From JAWKTM01 sp041399085 (GTDB lineage: Bacteria > Planctomycetota > Planctomycetia > Pirellulales > Pirellulaceae): a stretch of DNA of 64,000 nt. The position numbers and the translations under genes are program-made. A model generated the notes under the pieces. That model saw nothing but the letters and a program-made list of their open reading frames with translations. It did no database searches and was not told the DNA's origin. The stretch lies in assembly GCA_041399085.1 (NCBI GenBank), contig JAWKTM010000032.1, positions 15,325 through 79,324 of the forward strand. Direction: 5' to 3'. Positions 36,637 through 46,336 of the stretch are shown one piece after another (position 1 is the first letter of the stretch; each line of letters starts with the position of its first letter).

Positions 36637-36786
36637 ATGACTCACACCTCGAAATCATTGTCACAGCAAGTCAGCGAATTGACGACGCGACTGGAATCGC
36701 TGGAACGTTCTCTAATCGCCGGCTTGAGTTTCCCACTCGGATCCGATTTGATCATGCAGCATGCTTTCGCACTTGGCATGATTTGA
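36637..36786 (+). CDS. Small ORF, 49 residues
   Basis: ATG with a near-ideal ribosome site (AGGAGA, six bases before the start). It encodes a short helix of coiled-coil character (SLSQQVSELTTRLESLERSL) followed by a hydrophobic stretch (IAGLSFPLGSDLIMQHAFAL). It ends in TGA without overlap with other genes. Possibly co-expressed with the secreted protein upstream. No family recognised. The good ribosome site is the main support. Confidence 0.5.
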   Translation: MTHTSKSLSQQVSELTTRLESLERSLIAGLSFPLGSDLIMQHAFALGMI

Positions 36787-37009
36787 TCACCTGAACGATT
36801 TCAACAAATGGGGAAACGACCTCAACCGGGGTTGTCCCCCCCAAAGACATCGAGCAGTCGCGCCGGCTCCACCCGCCGCGCGGCAACGAACATTGCCTTG
36901 TTGACCTAGTCTGCACCACGAACTCACAGCGTCCCTGGCGAAACTCACCATTGTCAGTCCGCCGCGGGTAATCATTCGGTAACCCCAATAACACTCCGCG
37001 ACACACTAC

Positions 37010-37942
37010 CTAGGCGGCTTTTTGCCTTTCGTGCGATGTGTCGTCGGATCCGTTTGTCAAGTCGCCCATATTGCTTGGGTAGCCACTTTGACACCTAACG
37101 AACACGGTGTTGATTGCATCACGATACACTTCCATGTATCCAGAATTGGAAATATGAGCACGCACACGTTGGGCTGACTGTACTAGTTCGGTGTTGGCGC
37201 TGAAATCCTCATGTACGTCACACAATTCAACAATCAACATGCGCGGCTGCCAACGATCCAAATCGAATCCGCGGAACACGCTCTCCTCAAAGCCTTCGAC
37301 ATCGACAACCAGCAGTTCGAATCCAACGGAGCATTCCAGTGACTCAAGAATGCTATCTAACCGGCGAATCGTGATTCCGTGATGTTCGAGCTTTTTCTCG
37401 ATTTGGCCCCGAGCCCAGGGAATGCGCTGGTACTCATCAAAGGTTTCGTCACTCAGGGTGCTTAGCGAGCCGATTTGCTTGAGCATCGCATGGCCGTCGG
37501 CTTCTCCCGCGGCCACGTTGATAACTTGGACACGATTAAGGCAGTGACGCAGCCGACAGAGACGAGAGAACTCGGAAGATGGCTCGACATAAACACCCCT
37601 CCAGCCGTTATCGGCAAGCCAGGAAGTGTTCGAGAAACGTTCGCCATCGTAAGCCCCGACCTCGACAAACGTACCCGTCGCGGTAGTTGCGAGATGCGTC
37701 GCCACAATGCGTCGCAGGCCGGGAACCTGGCAAGTACGCGACGGCCCCCGTTTTCCCAAGAATGCCATGCATTTGGTGCGCACGGCTTGGGACAGCGACA
37801 CAAGCTTGCGGCCTTCGCGTTTAAGTACCCTTGAAAACTCGCTCATAATACTATTTCCTGCGCGTCGCATGGCCATGACTTGTGTGTTTTGATGCTCGGA
37901 GGCAGTGAGCACATGTGTATTCAATGGCTCTCGATTAGGCAC
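37010..37942 (-). CDS. FkbM-family methyltransferase
   Basis: 310 residues as drawn. The SAM-binding core begins TGTFVEVGAYDGERFSNTSW with VYVEPSSEFSRLCRLRHCL and the diagnostic LLVVDVEGFEESVFRGFDL. FkbM enzymes O-methylate sugars or polyketides; the neighbouring fucosyltransferase-like gene points to glycan decoration. The N-terminal 45 residues lack conservation, so a start at 37846 (MSEFSRVLKRE) is possible. It is last in a minus-strand set of four genes. Confidence 0.85.
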   Translation of the reverse strand: MPNREPLNTHVLTASEHQNTQVMAMRRAGNSIMSEFSRVLKREGRKLVSLSQAVRTKCMAFLGKRGPSRTCQVPGLRRIVATHLATTATGTFVEVGAYDGERFSNTSWLADNGWRGVYVEPSSEFSRLCRLRHCLNRVQVINVAAGEADGHAMLKQIGSLSTLSDETFDEYQRIPWARGQIEKKLEHHGITIRRLDSILESLECSVGFELLVVDVEGFEESVFRGFDLDRWQPRMLIVELCDVHEDFSANTELVQSAQRVRAHISNSGYMEVYRDAINTVFVRCQSGYPSNMGDLTNGSDDTSHERQKAA

Positions 37943-37960
37943 AAATCCACACAGAAGACG

Positions 37961-38830
37961 TTAAACACAACTCCACTCCTTCGGGAGCAGATCGCGTGTG
38001 TCATATTTCGATGTACGAAACCAATGCCGAGGCGCCACGGTCGTCCCCGTGCAAGTTGTTGACAGCCAAGCTCCCCACCAGCTAAACGTCGAGTTGGCAA
38101 TTATATGGTGCTTGCCCTGCGCCATCAGCCAAAGATCCGCCAGACCCGAGCGTGCGCCTTTCTCACCGGCAAAATGCATCGGGCGTGTTCGCGGCAAGTT
38201 TTCCCGTGCCCAGCTGATATCGTCGGATACAACCACCACGGGGCCATTGCCAGGAACGCGCTGCAGAGCATCTTGATAGTACTTCGCCGAACATTCGTAG
38301 AATGTCTCTCTTGCTTTCGGATTCGACACATAATCTCCACGTCTCACGTGCAATGTCACAGAATCCTGATGGCACAACACTTCCGCCAATTCTAGGCTCT
38401 CCGCATCGAGCGGTTGCGGCGGTGCCAATTCGCGGCGAATCAAGTCGGCGTGCATCTCGAAATAACGCGGCGATTGAAAGTAGCCGGCAAGGACCACAGG
38501 CAGTCTCACGGCCAGGAGGCTTGGATCAAAGTGAAAATGTGGTTCCCGATACTCGGGCGGATCCACGCGAAACAGCTTTTTGCCGAAAGCCTTCGCCTGC
38601 CGCACAATTCTGGAATTCTGGGAGTAGTTTCGAACTTCGGCTTCTATGGGAAATTGGTCCAACTCGAATCGCCGATGACGGCCAGGATCGTAGAACGTGG
38701 CGTCAAGAACAAGCTTCGCTCCGCGAGTGATCGCCAGACTACGACCTACCGCATACTGAAAGAGTTGATTCCCCAGTCCGCCACTAGTGCGGACGGTCAC
38801 ACACGGGACATTGGAATTGGCGGATACCAC
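37961..38830 (-). CDS. GT11 family (alpha-1,2-fucosyltransferase-like)
   Basis: 289 residues, GTG start with GGAG eight bases upstream and five bases after the previous gene. Family 11 motifs are clear: TSGGLGNQLFQYAVGRSLA near the N-terminus, VTLHVRRGDYV (the GDP-fucose-binding HxRRxDY region), PVVVVSDDISWARENL and the C-terminal ANSTFSWWGAWL. It should transfer fucose (or a related deoxyhexose) from GDP-sugar to a surface glycan. Sits between two FkbM methyltransferases, consistent with synthesis of a methylated fucose-containing polymer. Confidence 0.92.
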   Translation of the reverse strand: MVSANSNVPCVTVRTSGGLGNQLFQYAVGRSLAITRGAKLVLDATFYDPGRHRRFELDQFPIEAEVRNYSQNSRIVRQAKAFGKKLFRVDPPEYREPHFHFDPSLLAVRLPVVLAGYFQSPRYFEMHADLIRRELAPPQPLDAESLELAEVLCHQDSVTLHVRRGDYVSNPKARETFYECSAKYYQDALQRVPGNGPVVVVSDDISWARENLPRTRPMHFAGEKGARSGLADLWLMAQGKHHIIANSTFSWWGAWLSTTCTGTTVAPRHWFRTSKYDTRDLLPKEWSCV

Positions 38831-38834
38831 AGTG

Positions 38835-39545
38835 TCACTCCGCTAGCTCATTCTTGAGAAACAGAATGTCGCCGTGACGCCGCGGAGCGCTCATTGGCTG
38901 GAAGCCTCGAATACGGAGAAACTCTCGCAACTCTGGGTAGAGTACTCCGCCTTCGTAATACGCCACCGTTGATACTTCGGACACCACCGCTTTGACATTC
39001 ACGAGCAGTCTCTCGGCCCCTTGTAGTACAAGAAGTTCAGCCCCCTGCACGTCTACGACAAGGACGTCGGTCGCGTCGAGCAACTGATGGTGCTCGGCGA
39101 TGCGATCCAACGTGTGGCTTCGCAAGACTTCCGTCTTTCCTGTTTCGCGAACATGTGGCCAACGCTTTTGACAGTTCAGGGTAGACGAAAATATCGAACT
39201 AGATTCCCCGTCGTTGCAGAATTCATGGAAGGACAATTCATCGCCGTCCCGGTCGGCACACAAAGCACAGTATGTCCGGTGGCGCGTTCCTGTCTGCGAG
39301 ATTCCGCTTTCGTTAGTGTGATCGTTGATGGCTGCCGCCAATCGATGGTGAACGCTCGGTGAACCTTCAATCCACAAGATGTCGCGAAAGCCGCATGCCT
39401 CGTACTGATATCGCTCCTGCCCAAGATGCGCTCCAACGTGAATAAGTGTTTGCATTTCGACGTTAGGCGACTTGACTTTCATTAGCAAGTCAATGGGATC
39501 AACCTTGCGACGCCAGTACCGCTTAACGAAGTCGATGGCCGACAT
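38835..39545 (-). CDS. FkbM-family methyltransferase
   Basis: 236 residues. The SAM motif is TLIHVGAHLGQERYQYEACG, with DILWIEGSP as the acidic loop and the FkbM signature VLVVDVQGAELLVLQGAERL. A C-terminal VAYYEGGVLYPELREFLRIR completes the family pattern. It lies between another FkbM gene and the GT11 family gene on the same strand. The three FkbM proteins here are strongly divergent from each other, so they may methylate different positions. Confidence 0.85.
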   Translation of the reverse strand: MSAIDFVKRYWRRKVDPIDLLMKVKSPNVEMQTLIHVGAHLGQERYQYEACGFRDILWIEGSPSVHHRLAAAINDHTNESGISQTGTRHRTYCALCADRDGDELSFHEFCNDGESSSIFSSTLNCQKRWPHVRETGKTEVLRSHTLDRIAEHHQLLDATDVLVVDVQGAELLVLQGAERLLVNVKAVVSEVSTVAYYEGGVLYPELREFLRIRGFQPMSAPRRHGDILFLKNELAE

Positions 39546-39604
39546 GTGGGCGTGCCTTTACTGCTTTGGTGGTACTCGAACTACGCTGTTGTCAGATGCA
39601 GACC

Positions 39605-40405
39605 CTAAGCCGCACGTGTCGCTAAGAAGTTCGTAGTGCGAAACTGCTCGTATATCTCGCGATATTGACGGACTGGGCAAGCGTACCCACCGGGACTAAT
39701 CCGATACACTTGCATCTTGGCATTTGTGAGATAGAAGAAGAAGTCTTGAAAGTACGTGCGAGTGTCAATGTTGCATCCGCCGAATTCGAACGTTATCGCG
39801 CCAATGGCATTCTCGGAAAGCATACGCCGTGCTCCTTCAAGCACGTTTAGTTCATGGCCCTCGACATCCATTTTGAGCAGGTTTATCTGAGCAACGCCGT
39901 GAGATTCGCAGTATTCGTCTAGCGTGGTTACTTCTACCGACTCTTCGTGGTCAAATGTCAGTTTTCGGTAGCCTAGCGACCGCTTCGTAAGTGATCCCAT
40001 CCCAGAGCCGGGTTGGTCGGCGAACAGAGTTGCCGTACCAGAACAGCTGCCGAGCGCCGTGTTGTTGATCCGAACTCGCTCGTCCCTGCGAGCGACCGAC
40101 TGGAGGTGTGAGAATGCCTCCGAGCTGGGTTCGAACGAATGAATCGTGGCGGCGCGGTTTCCGAGGACGCTCAATAGCAGCGACAGAAACTGTCCCTTAT
40201 TCGCTCCAACGTCAAAAAAGCAAGGTGTGGTGGCGGATGTCTGAGCAAGGACGCCTTCAATCATTGTCCGCTCGCCGCTGGACCACGCGTCCGTGCCACT
40301 TCCAACACCCATTAGCTGAAGACACTGCTTGACCGTCCTCTCCAAAACAAACTGCGCCGGGCGATTGGAAGTGATCGGGGCCAGCACTCGGGTCATCAGT
40401 GACAT
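39605..40405 (-). CDS. FkbM-family methyltransferase
   Basis: About 266 residues from ATG 40405, chosen because GGAGG lies six bases upstream; the frame extends to 40594 but without conservation. Motifs: CFFDVGANKGQFLSLLLSVL, IHSFEPSSEAFSHLQSVA, and NLLKMDVEGHELNVLEGARR, then a C-terminal FEFGGCNIDTRTYFQDFFFY typical of the family. It is the first gene of the minus-strand glycan set. The 370-base divergent gap to the plus-strand glycosyltransferase should hold two promoters, not recognised. Confidence 0.88.
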   Translation of the reverse strand: MSLMTRVLAPITSNRPAQFVLERTVKQCLQLMGVGSGTDAWSSGERTMIEGVLAQTSATTPCFFDVGANKGQFLSLLLSVLGNRAATIHSFEPSSEAFSHLQSVARRDERVRINNTALGSCSGTATLFADQPGSGMGSLTKRSLGYRKLTFDHEESVEVTTLDEYCESHGVAQINLLKMDVEGHELNVLEGARRMLSENAIGAITFEFGGCNIDTRTYFQDFFFYLTNAKMQVYRISPGGYACPVRQYREIYEQFRTTNFLATRAA

Positions 40406-40411
40406 TGCGTT

Positions 40412-40416
40412 CCTCC
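40412..40416 (-). promoter_or_regulatory. Ribosome binding site fixing the start at 40405
   Basis: GGAGG on the minus strand, six bases before ATG 40405. It argues against the longer upstream start for this FkbM gene. Confidence 0.7.
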
Positions 40417-40775
40417 GCACTTTGCCAACTCCTACGCTTTCCGCCCGCGGCGGCAGGCGGCCGATGTTAGTGAGCCAGCTCCACCCGGTCAACATGTGTT
40501 TCGTTGTAGTCGTCGACCGATTTGCTGGCCACGGAATCGCGTGACTTACGTTCACCTTGGGTTTTTTGCCGACAACTCCAAACTCGGCAGACAATGCGCG
40601 GAGGCTTCATGCTAGCACCATTTCGCCGAGGGGTACGCTACGTGACGACAGGGTATTTGCTCTTGCAAGAGCCTCGTATCTTCCGTAATGTCCCCGGGTC
40701 AAGATTTAGAAGGCCAAAAGTCGCTGAGGCGATTTCGGACGACTCTCATCGCCAACTCGGCAATGTTTAACGGCA

Positions 40776-41621
40776 ATGCGAATTTCTGTCATTCTCTCGA
40801 CGTATAACTCTCCCGTTTGGTTATGGAAAGTGCTGTGCGGGTATGACTGTCAATCGTACCGTGATTTTGATTTAATCATCGCGGATGATGGATCGACGGA
40901 AGATACACGGGAGATTGTTGAGCGTTTTCAGGCGGAGTCTTCCATTCCCATTAAACATGTCTGGCACGAAGACAATGGGTTCCGCAAGACAGAGATCTTA
41001 AATAAGGCAATTTCGGCCAGCCGCGCTGACTATCTTGTTATCTCGGATGGTGACTGTGTTCCACGAAGTGATTTTGTGGATACCCATCGGCGCCACGCCC
41101 GCCCTGCCCATTTCCTGTGCGCCACATACTACAAGTTGACAATGGCCGTGAGCGAGGCGGTCACTGAACCCCACATCCGATCCGGACAAGCGTTTGACTT
41201 CAAATGGTTGCATGAACAGGGTCAGCCAAAGAGTATGAAGCGACTTCGGTTGGTTGCGGGGCCCATGTTAGGATCATTGCTAAATCGTATTACCCCCACA
41301 AAAGCGAATTGGTCGGGAGCTAATAGTTCTGGTTGGCGGGATGATATTCTTCGGGTCAACGGTTTCGATGAACGCATGAAGTACGGCGGCGAAGACAAGG
41401 AACTCGGCGACCGGCTAAAAAATAATGGCATACGTCCGATTCGGTTGCGTTACTCGGCGATCTGCCTACACTTGGAACACGCCCGCGGCTACGTGGATCC
41501 CGAGAGCTATCGTCGAAATCAAATGATTCGGCATGAGACACGGCGAGGCCGACTTGTCTGGACTCCCTACGGAATTGAGAAAGCGAACCACGCCGATAAC
41601 GGCCAACATCGAGCCGCCTAA
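40776..41621 (+). CDS. Family 2 glycosyltransferase
   Basis: 281 residues. GT-A motifs: RISVILSTYNSPVWLWKVL, DLIIADDGSTEDTREIVERF, the DxD-type YLVISDGDCVPRSDF, and a C-terminal WSGANSSGWRDDILRVNGFD followed by ERMKYGGEDKELGDRL, as in the galactosyltransferase C-terminal subdomain. No membrane helix, so a soluble cytoplasmic enzyme. It is followed by a second glycosyltransferase-like gene on the same strand. Confidence 0.9.
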   Translation: MRISVILSTYNSPVWLWKVLCGYDCQSYRDFDLIIADDGSTEDTREIVERFQAESSIPIKHVWHEDNGFRKTEILNKAISASRADYLVISDGDCVPRSDFVDTHRRHARPAHFLCATYYKLTMAVSEAVTEPHIRSGQAFDFKWLHEQGQPKSMKRLRLVAGPMLGSLLNRITPTKANWSGANSSGWRDDILRVNGFDERMKYGGEDKELGDRLKNNGIRPIRLRYSAICLHLEHARGYVDPESYRRNQMIRHETRRGRLVWTPYGIEKANHADNGQHRAA

Positions 41622-41728
41622 CTAGTACAGACGCTTCGCGGCGTGGATCGCGAGATAACAATGGGCGGAGACCTACGGAAGCCGTTGCACTCCTTGCCCC
41701 ACGATTGATTATGGCACGGAGAGACGCG

Positions 41729-42682
41729 ATGAGTTCATGGCCCGACACGATTGCCGAATACTTCTACCGTTTAGCGGCCAGCGGGTGGGTGCCTCGTCGC
41801 TTGTTCATAAACGGATTACCAGATAGGGAAACGCTCCTGCCAACTACCGGCCCTCTGAAACTCGAAGTAGTAAGTCATTGTTGGAAATACGCCCATTTTC
41901 TAGCGTATCAGCTAAGCTCATTGGTGCTTTACCCGCCGAAAGATCTGTCGGTGCGGATGACGGTGTTTTACTGCGAGGATGATCCAGCGACTCGAGAGGT
42001 GGTGCGGTTCTTCGACCAGCAGCACGCCAATAACGTGTGCTGGAATTGGCGTCCGCTGGAAAAGAATCGCTTGTTTCGCCGGGCCATTGGCCGCAATTTG
42101 GCAGCCGTGGAAAGCCAAGCCGACTGGGTATGGTTCACGGATTGTGACCAAGTGTTTCATCAGGATTGTCTCGACAGTCTAGCTAATGAATTACAGGGGC
42201 GTTCCGATCCACTGGTTTATCCCTGCTGTGTGTATCGCACGGAATTGTTGGAGAACAATGCGGATCTGTTACAAGCTGCCAGCGGCCAAGCCAAGGTGAT
42301 CGACATCGATACCAGACAATTCTTTGCTTGCCGCCACAATCGGGCCGTCGGTGCGTTGCAAATCGTGCATGGCGATATTGCGCGTCGCTATGGCTACTGT
42401 CAGTCGACGCCGTATTACCAGAAACCCATGCCACATTGGTGCAAATGTACCGAGGATCGAGTCTACCGGTGGTTACTGGGGACACACGGAACGCCGATTG
42501 ATATACCGGGGTTGTTTCGGATAGAGCACGCGCACAAGGGTCGGTACGACGCGAATCGTCGGACTCAACCCTTGCGTAGCTTTGTCCGAACTCGGCTAAT
42601 GGAACCAATCCGCCAACGCGCGGATGCGTTGCCTGACCGTGCTCCAAGCCAAGCGGTCGATCGTGAAAAACGGGTGGCTTAA
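41729..42682 (+). CDS. Glycosyltransferase-like protein
   Basis: About 318 residues, starting at ATG 41729, which has GGAGAG upstream; two alternative in-frame starts lie 18 and 24 bases earlier. A GT-A-like fold is suggested by KLEVVSHCWKYAHFLAYQLS, VRMTVFYCEDDPATREVVRF and the acidic metal-binding motif WVWFTDCDQVFHQDCLD. Many Cys residues are present. The acceptor is unknown. Its position next to a GT2 enzyme and the FkbM/GT11 set places it in surface polysaccharide synthesis. Confidence 0.78.
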   Translation: MSSWPDTIAEYFYRLAASGWVPRRLFINGLPDRETLLPTTGPLKLEVVSHCWKYAHFLAYQLSSLVLYPPKDLSVRMTVFYCEDDPATREVVRFFDQQHANNVCWNWRPLEKNRLFRRAIGRNLAAVESQADWVWFTDCDQVFHQDCLDSLANELQGRSDPLVYPCCVYRTELLENNADLLQAASGQAKVIDIDTRQFFACRHNRAVGALQIVHGDIARRYGYCQSTPYYQKPMPHWCKCTEDRVYRWLLGTHGTPIDIPGLFRIEHAHKGRYDANRRTQPLRSFVRTRLMEPIRQRADALPDRAPSQAVDREKRVA

Positions 42683-42771
42683 GACGTCAAGATGGTCCAC
42701 CGGCCAGCGGTCTTCTTCGTCCGTGAAACGGCCTCTAAATCGTAGCGCCGGGGGCGGTGTGCACTGCAACG

Positions 42772-43833
42772 CTATTCGATGGCGCCAGTAAACGAATACA
42801 AGTGAGATTCAAGTTCGCTTCGGCCGCGAATGAAATCCTGTTGTATTTCCAATGCGTACAACGGCAGCTTTCCAAGTGCATTGAGGCTAATCTTCACCAG
42901 ATCTTTGTGGGTGCAAATGATGGCTGTGGCCGACGGATAGCTGGCTGCCCAGTCCGCTATTCGGCGTAGGTCATTGCGATCGTAGTGATGGTGGTCGGCG
43001 AACTCGCGGAGTTGTAAGACATCAAGTCCCGCCGATTCAAGTGTATGCCGAAATCCCGCTGGGTTGCCGATACCACAAAACGCGAGGACGGATTGGCCCT
43101 GGAGCGATTGCACGGGCCGTTGCCTACCAGTGCTGTTCAGCAGACCGCTGGGATTACTGACGGCTTCGCAATAGGTGACTCCGGAAGCCAGTCGTATTAT
43201 GCGATCGGCCAAAGCTTGACGCGCGGAATCGGATACGGCATCCGCGCGCGTGAGGCAAATAACATCCGCTCGTCGAAGCCCACGGATTGGTTCCCGCAAC
43301 ATTCCGCGCGGAAAGACATGCTCATGCCCAAAGGGCTCCAAGGCATCTAACAGTACGATGTCGAGGTCGCGGTGCAAACGGCGGTGTTGGAATCCGTCGT
43401 CGAGCAGAATCAGTTGGGTATCTAACTCATCGATCGCGATTCGGGCGGCGGCCACGCGATCGGGATTCTGGAGATGCGGCACATCGGGCAGTCGGTGCTC
43501 AAGCTCTATGGCTTCGTCATTGCGAGCGCCGTCGGTTGTCTTATAGCCACGACTAATGAGACACACTCGCACGCCCTGATTACGAAACCAGCGAGCCAAC
43601 CAAGCCACCATGGGTGTCTTGCCCGTTCCGCCCAGGGTCAGATTGCCCACGCTAATTACGGGAACTTCCACACGATGAACTTCCGCGGCGCCCCGATCAT
43701 ATCGGCAATTTCGCCAAAGCATGGCGGCAGCGTAAGGCGTTTCGGCCGCGCGCAGTGCGCAGCGAGCCAACGCCGCGCCGATGCCGCGCCGTTGGCCGCT
43801 GACGATTGCCTTAAAGTCCGCCGCGGTGAACAC
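42772..43833 (-). CDS. lpxK: Tetraacyldisaccharide 4'-kinase
   Basis: About 353 residues from GTG 43833, the normal LpxK length. A membrane-associated N-terminus (AALARCALRAAETPYAAAML) precedes VPVISVGNLTLGGTGKTPMV with the P-loop (about 63-73), LISRGYKT and LILLDDGFQHRRLHRDLDIV. LpxK phosphorylates the lipid A precursor at the 4' position, so the organism makes lipopolysaccharide. A longer frame to 44124 runs through the SulP STAS-coding region and is unlikely. It follows the SulP gene by about 140 bases on the same strand. Confidence 0.93.
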   Translation of the reverse strand: MFTAADFKAIVSGQRRGIGAALARCALRAAETPYAAAMLWRNCRYDRGAAEVHRVEVPVISVGNLTLGGTGKTPMVAWLARWFRNQGVRVCLISRGYKTTDGARNDEAIELEHRLPDVPHLQNPDRVAAARIAIDELDTQLILLDDGFQHRRLHRDLDIVLLDALEPFGHEHVFPRGMLREPIRGLRRADVICLTRADAVSDSARQALADRIIRLASGVTYCEAVSNPSGLLNSTGRQRPVQSLQGQSVLAFCGIGNPAGFRHTLESAGLDVLQLREFADHHHYDRNDLRRIADWAASYPSATAIICTHKDLVKISLNALGKLPLYALEIQQDFIRGRSELESHLYSFTGAIE

Positions 43834-43973
43834 AATCGAGTTCTCGCCGTTCGTGGATAGTAACTTCAACAACGAGCGGCGATGATAGGACGAGCGGCCG
43901 AATTCGTCGACGGTGGCTGTGCGTTGGACGTGGCTTCCACGTGTTCGTCGCACCGGTCGATCGCGAATAGTTA

Positions 43974-45892
43974 CTATGCGGAGCGGCGTTGTTGGACATC
44001 CTCTGCTGGGGCAGTCGTCGCGCTCTTGGGCAACTCGCTCGGCGCATCGGAACGGAATCGAGCGTGGAGCGCGTCCCAATCGAGGACCAGTTTGCCGCCT
44101 GTCGACTGATGCTGCTTGGCCCACGTCGTCAACAGGTCGAGGCAGGCGTGATCAATGTAATCGAGATACTCTAGATCGATGTGTAATTCGGCGTCGCGCG
44201 GCACTTGCTCCAGAGTTCGCGCCAGTCGAGGGAGCCGAATGAAAGTGGCCGCGCCGCTTAGTTGAATGCGGGCCTGTCCCGTCGCGGAGTCGATTTTCAA
44301 ATTAGCTCCCAATTGGGAGAACCGATGGAGCAGCTTCGCCGTTGCTAATCCGACGCCGATCAGGACGCCGGTCAACAGATCAAAAACGACGATCGAACCG
44401 GCCGTCGCGGCATAGATCGCCACCTCGCCCCAGCCGAACTTATGCAGCTCGCGTATCGACTTGACATTCACCAATTTGTATCCGGTATACACCAAGATTG
44501 CGGCCAAGCTGGAGGTGGGTATCATGCGAAGTAACCATGTGAGTCCCACGGCGAAAATTAGCAGCCAAATCGCATGCAGAATGGCCGACATGCGAGTCCG
44601 GGCTCCGGCTTGAACATTCGCCGAACTACGCACGATCACGCCCGTCATCGGAAGAGCGCCCAGAAGGCCACATACCACGTTGCCCGCTCCTTGCGCTAAC
44701 AACTCTTTGTTATATCGGGTCCGCGGGCCTTGATGAAGTTGATCGACCGCCGTGGCGCTGAGCAACGTCTCCGCGCTAGCAACCACGGCCATGAATATCG
44801 ACGCCTGAATAATGTCGCTCCACGACACTTCCGAGACGAGTGACCAAGTTGGGAAGTGAATTTCCTCCCACAAGTTCGTGGGAACTTCAACATACAGAAC
44901 CGGCAACGCCAAGAAAGCAGCAATCGCAGTGGCCAGAACCACGGCCACCAAGGGACCTGGGATCACTCGGAGCGGCTTCGTGGAGAATGTTTGCCAAGCT
45001 AGAATCACACAGATTGTTAACAACCCCAATTCGGCGGCGAAGCGATGGTTTTTCATGCTGGCCAATAGAGATTCCAACTCAGCCACCACAGCCTTTTGAG
45101 CCCTTTTGGCCGCAACTGGCTCGCCCGCCGCTAATGTTGCGACCGCCGCCTCACCCACGACGACCGCTTTAGCAGTCGAGGCGGACTGCATTCGGGTTTG
45201 AAGTGACCGCAAGTCATCGTTTAACTCCTTTTGCGCGGCGACCAACGAAGCGAACTTTTGGGTGCCAGTGTCCGGCGATTGCGCCGAACCAATCAATGTT
45301 TGATCGCCATGCGGAGATTCTTCCGCCAAGCGTTCCTGCAAGTGAACTTGGCGGCGATGGAGTTCGCCAATGGATTGAAGCGCCGCGCGACGCTGCTCAC
45401 GAGTTTCACGATCCGGAAACTCTGGAATTCCCACCCCCTTCCAAACCGCTGACGGAATACTGACCAGATTAGCCAGCGCGCTGTCTTTAGGTGCGTCATC
45501 CACCACCATCACATGGAACTGGCTGGCAAAGATGAGAATACCAGTACCAGCCAACATACCAGCTGACGACAGCGGGCGATACGGCCGAGAAACCATTGCA
45601 ACCCGGCCAGGCTCGCGGCCAACTACTGCAAAACGCCAGCGATCAGGACAATCAGACCGAGAGTCTCATATCCATGCTGCCGAATCAACTCGTAGACAAT
45701 CACAGCCAATCCAGCCGCTGGACCGCTAACCTGCAGCGGGCAACCAGCCAAACTCCAGCAACGAGGTCCTCCCGATGCCCGTAATTAGTCCGCGGAGACA
45801 GGAGCCCCCGAGGCAATGGCTATCCCCATGCATAGCGGCAGTGCAACGAGGAACACGACAATGGATGCTAGGAAATCGCTTTTCAAGTTCAT
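43974..45892 (-). pseudogene. SulP-family anion (bicarbonate/sulfate) transporter, N-terminus broken
   Basis: The bulk (43974 to about 45596) is an intact frame with SulP membrane helices (GMLAGTGILIFASQFHVMVV, GLLTICVILAWQTF, DIIQASIFMAVVASAETLLS, ANVQAGARTRMSAILHAIWL) and a C-terminal STAS domain (DLEYLDYIDHACLDLLTTWA). A long charged coiled-coil insert (about 45100-45430) is unusual. Upstream the sequence is recognisable but split: MNLKSDFLASIVVFLVALPL, ASGAPVSA, GLITGI, CPLQVSGPAAGLAVIVYELI then an in-frame TAG, then QWF. ATG 45892 has GGAGCGGGG upstream. Several indels plus a nonsense codon suggest inactivation unless the reads are wrong. Confidence 0.78.
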
Positions 45893-46102
45893 TCCCCGCT
45901 CCGTGGTTGGGGGGCGGTATGTCGTTCATAAAGGTGCCTTTCCGTCGTCTTGCGAGGTGTTTATTCAATGCGAGTTGCGAAGTAACGGTGGTTCGGGATC
46001 GAGACTCTCATGCGGTAGAGACAATCCGATGACGCCGTCGTTGACCACTGCCAATTCATGAAGTGATAGGGAGCGAGAAAGACGCCGTCTAGACCACGAA
46101 AC

Positions 46103-46324
46103 CTACGATGAGCGGTCAGCGGAGGATGGGGGTGCGCCACCAAACACAGTCCCAGGAGATAGCAAATTCAATGGGCAGGCATGCGCGCTTAAGATGGGTG
46201 CTGTCGGTTGGACGCAATTTACGGCATAACCAATGGCTCCAATGATGAGGCACCCCGCCGCGATGGATAAACATAATTGAGATTCGGCGACTAGCGGACG
46301 TCGAATGGTTAGTAGGCATCTCAT
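46103..46324 (-). CDS. Small protein with one membrane segment
   Basis: 73 residues starting at ATG 46324 with AAAGGA eight bases upstream. Residues about 17-38 are hydrophobic (LCLSIAAGCLIIGAIGYAVN). The rest is Pro/Ser-rich. It lies between the carbonic anhydrase and the SulP gene on the same strand, 12 bases after the former's stop, so it is probably part of that operon. No family recognised. It may be an artefact of spacing; the ribosome site is its main support. Confidence 0.45.
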   Translation of the reverse strand: MRCLLTIRRPLVAESQLCLSIAAGCLIIGAIGYAVNCVQPTAPILSAHACPLNLLSPGTVFGGAPPSSADRSS

Positions 46325-46336
46325 GCTCGAGTCCTT

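Noticed and set aside
43834..44124. Longer N-terminus for LpxK
   Set aside because: The extension is read through the SulP STAS-coding region, is Arg-rich and lacks LpxK conservation; GTG 43833 gives the usual length.
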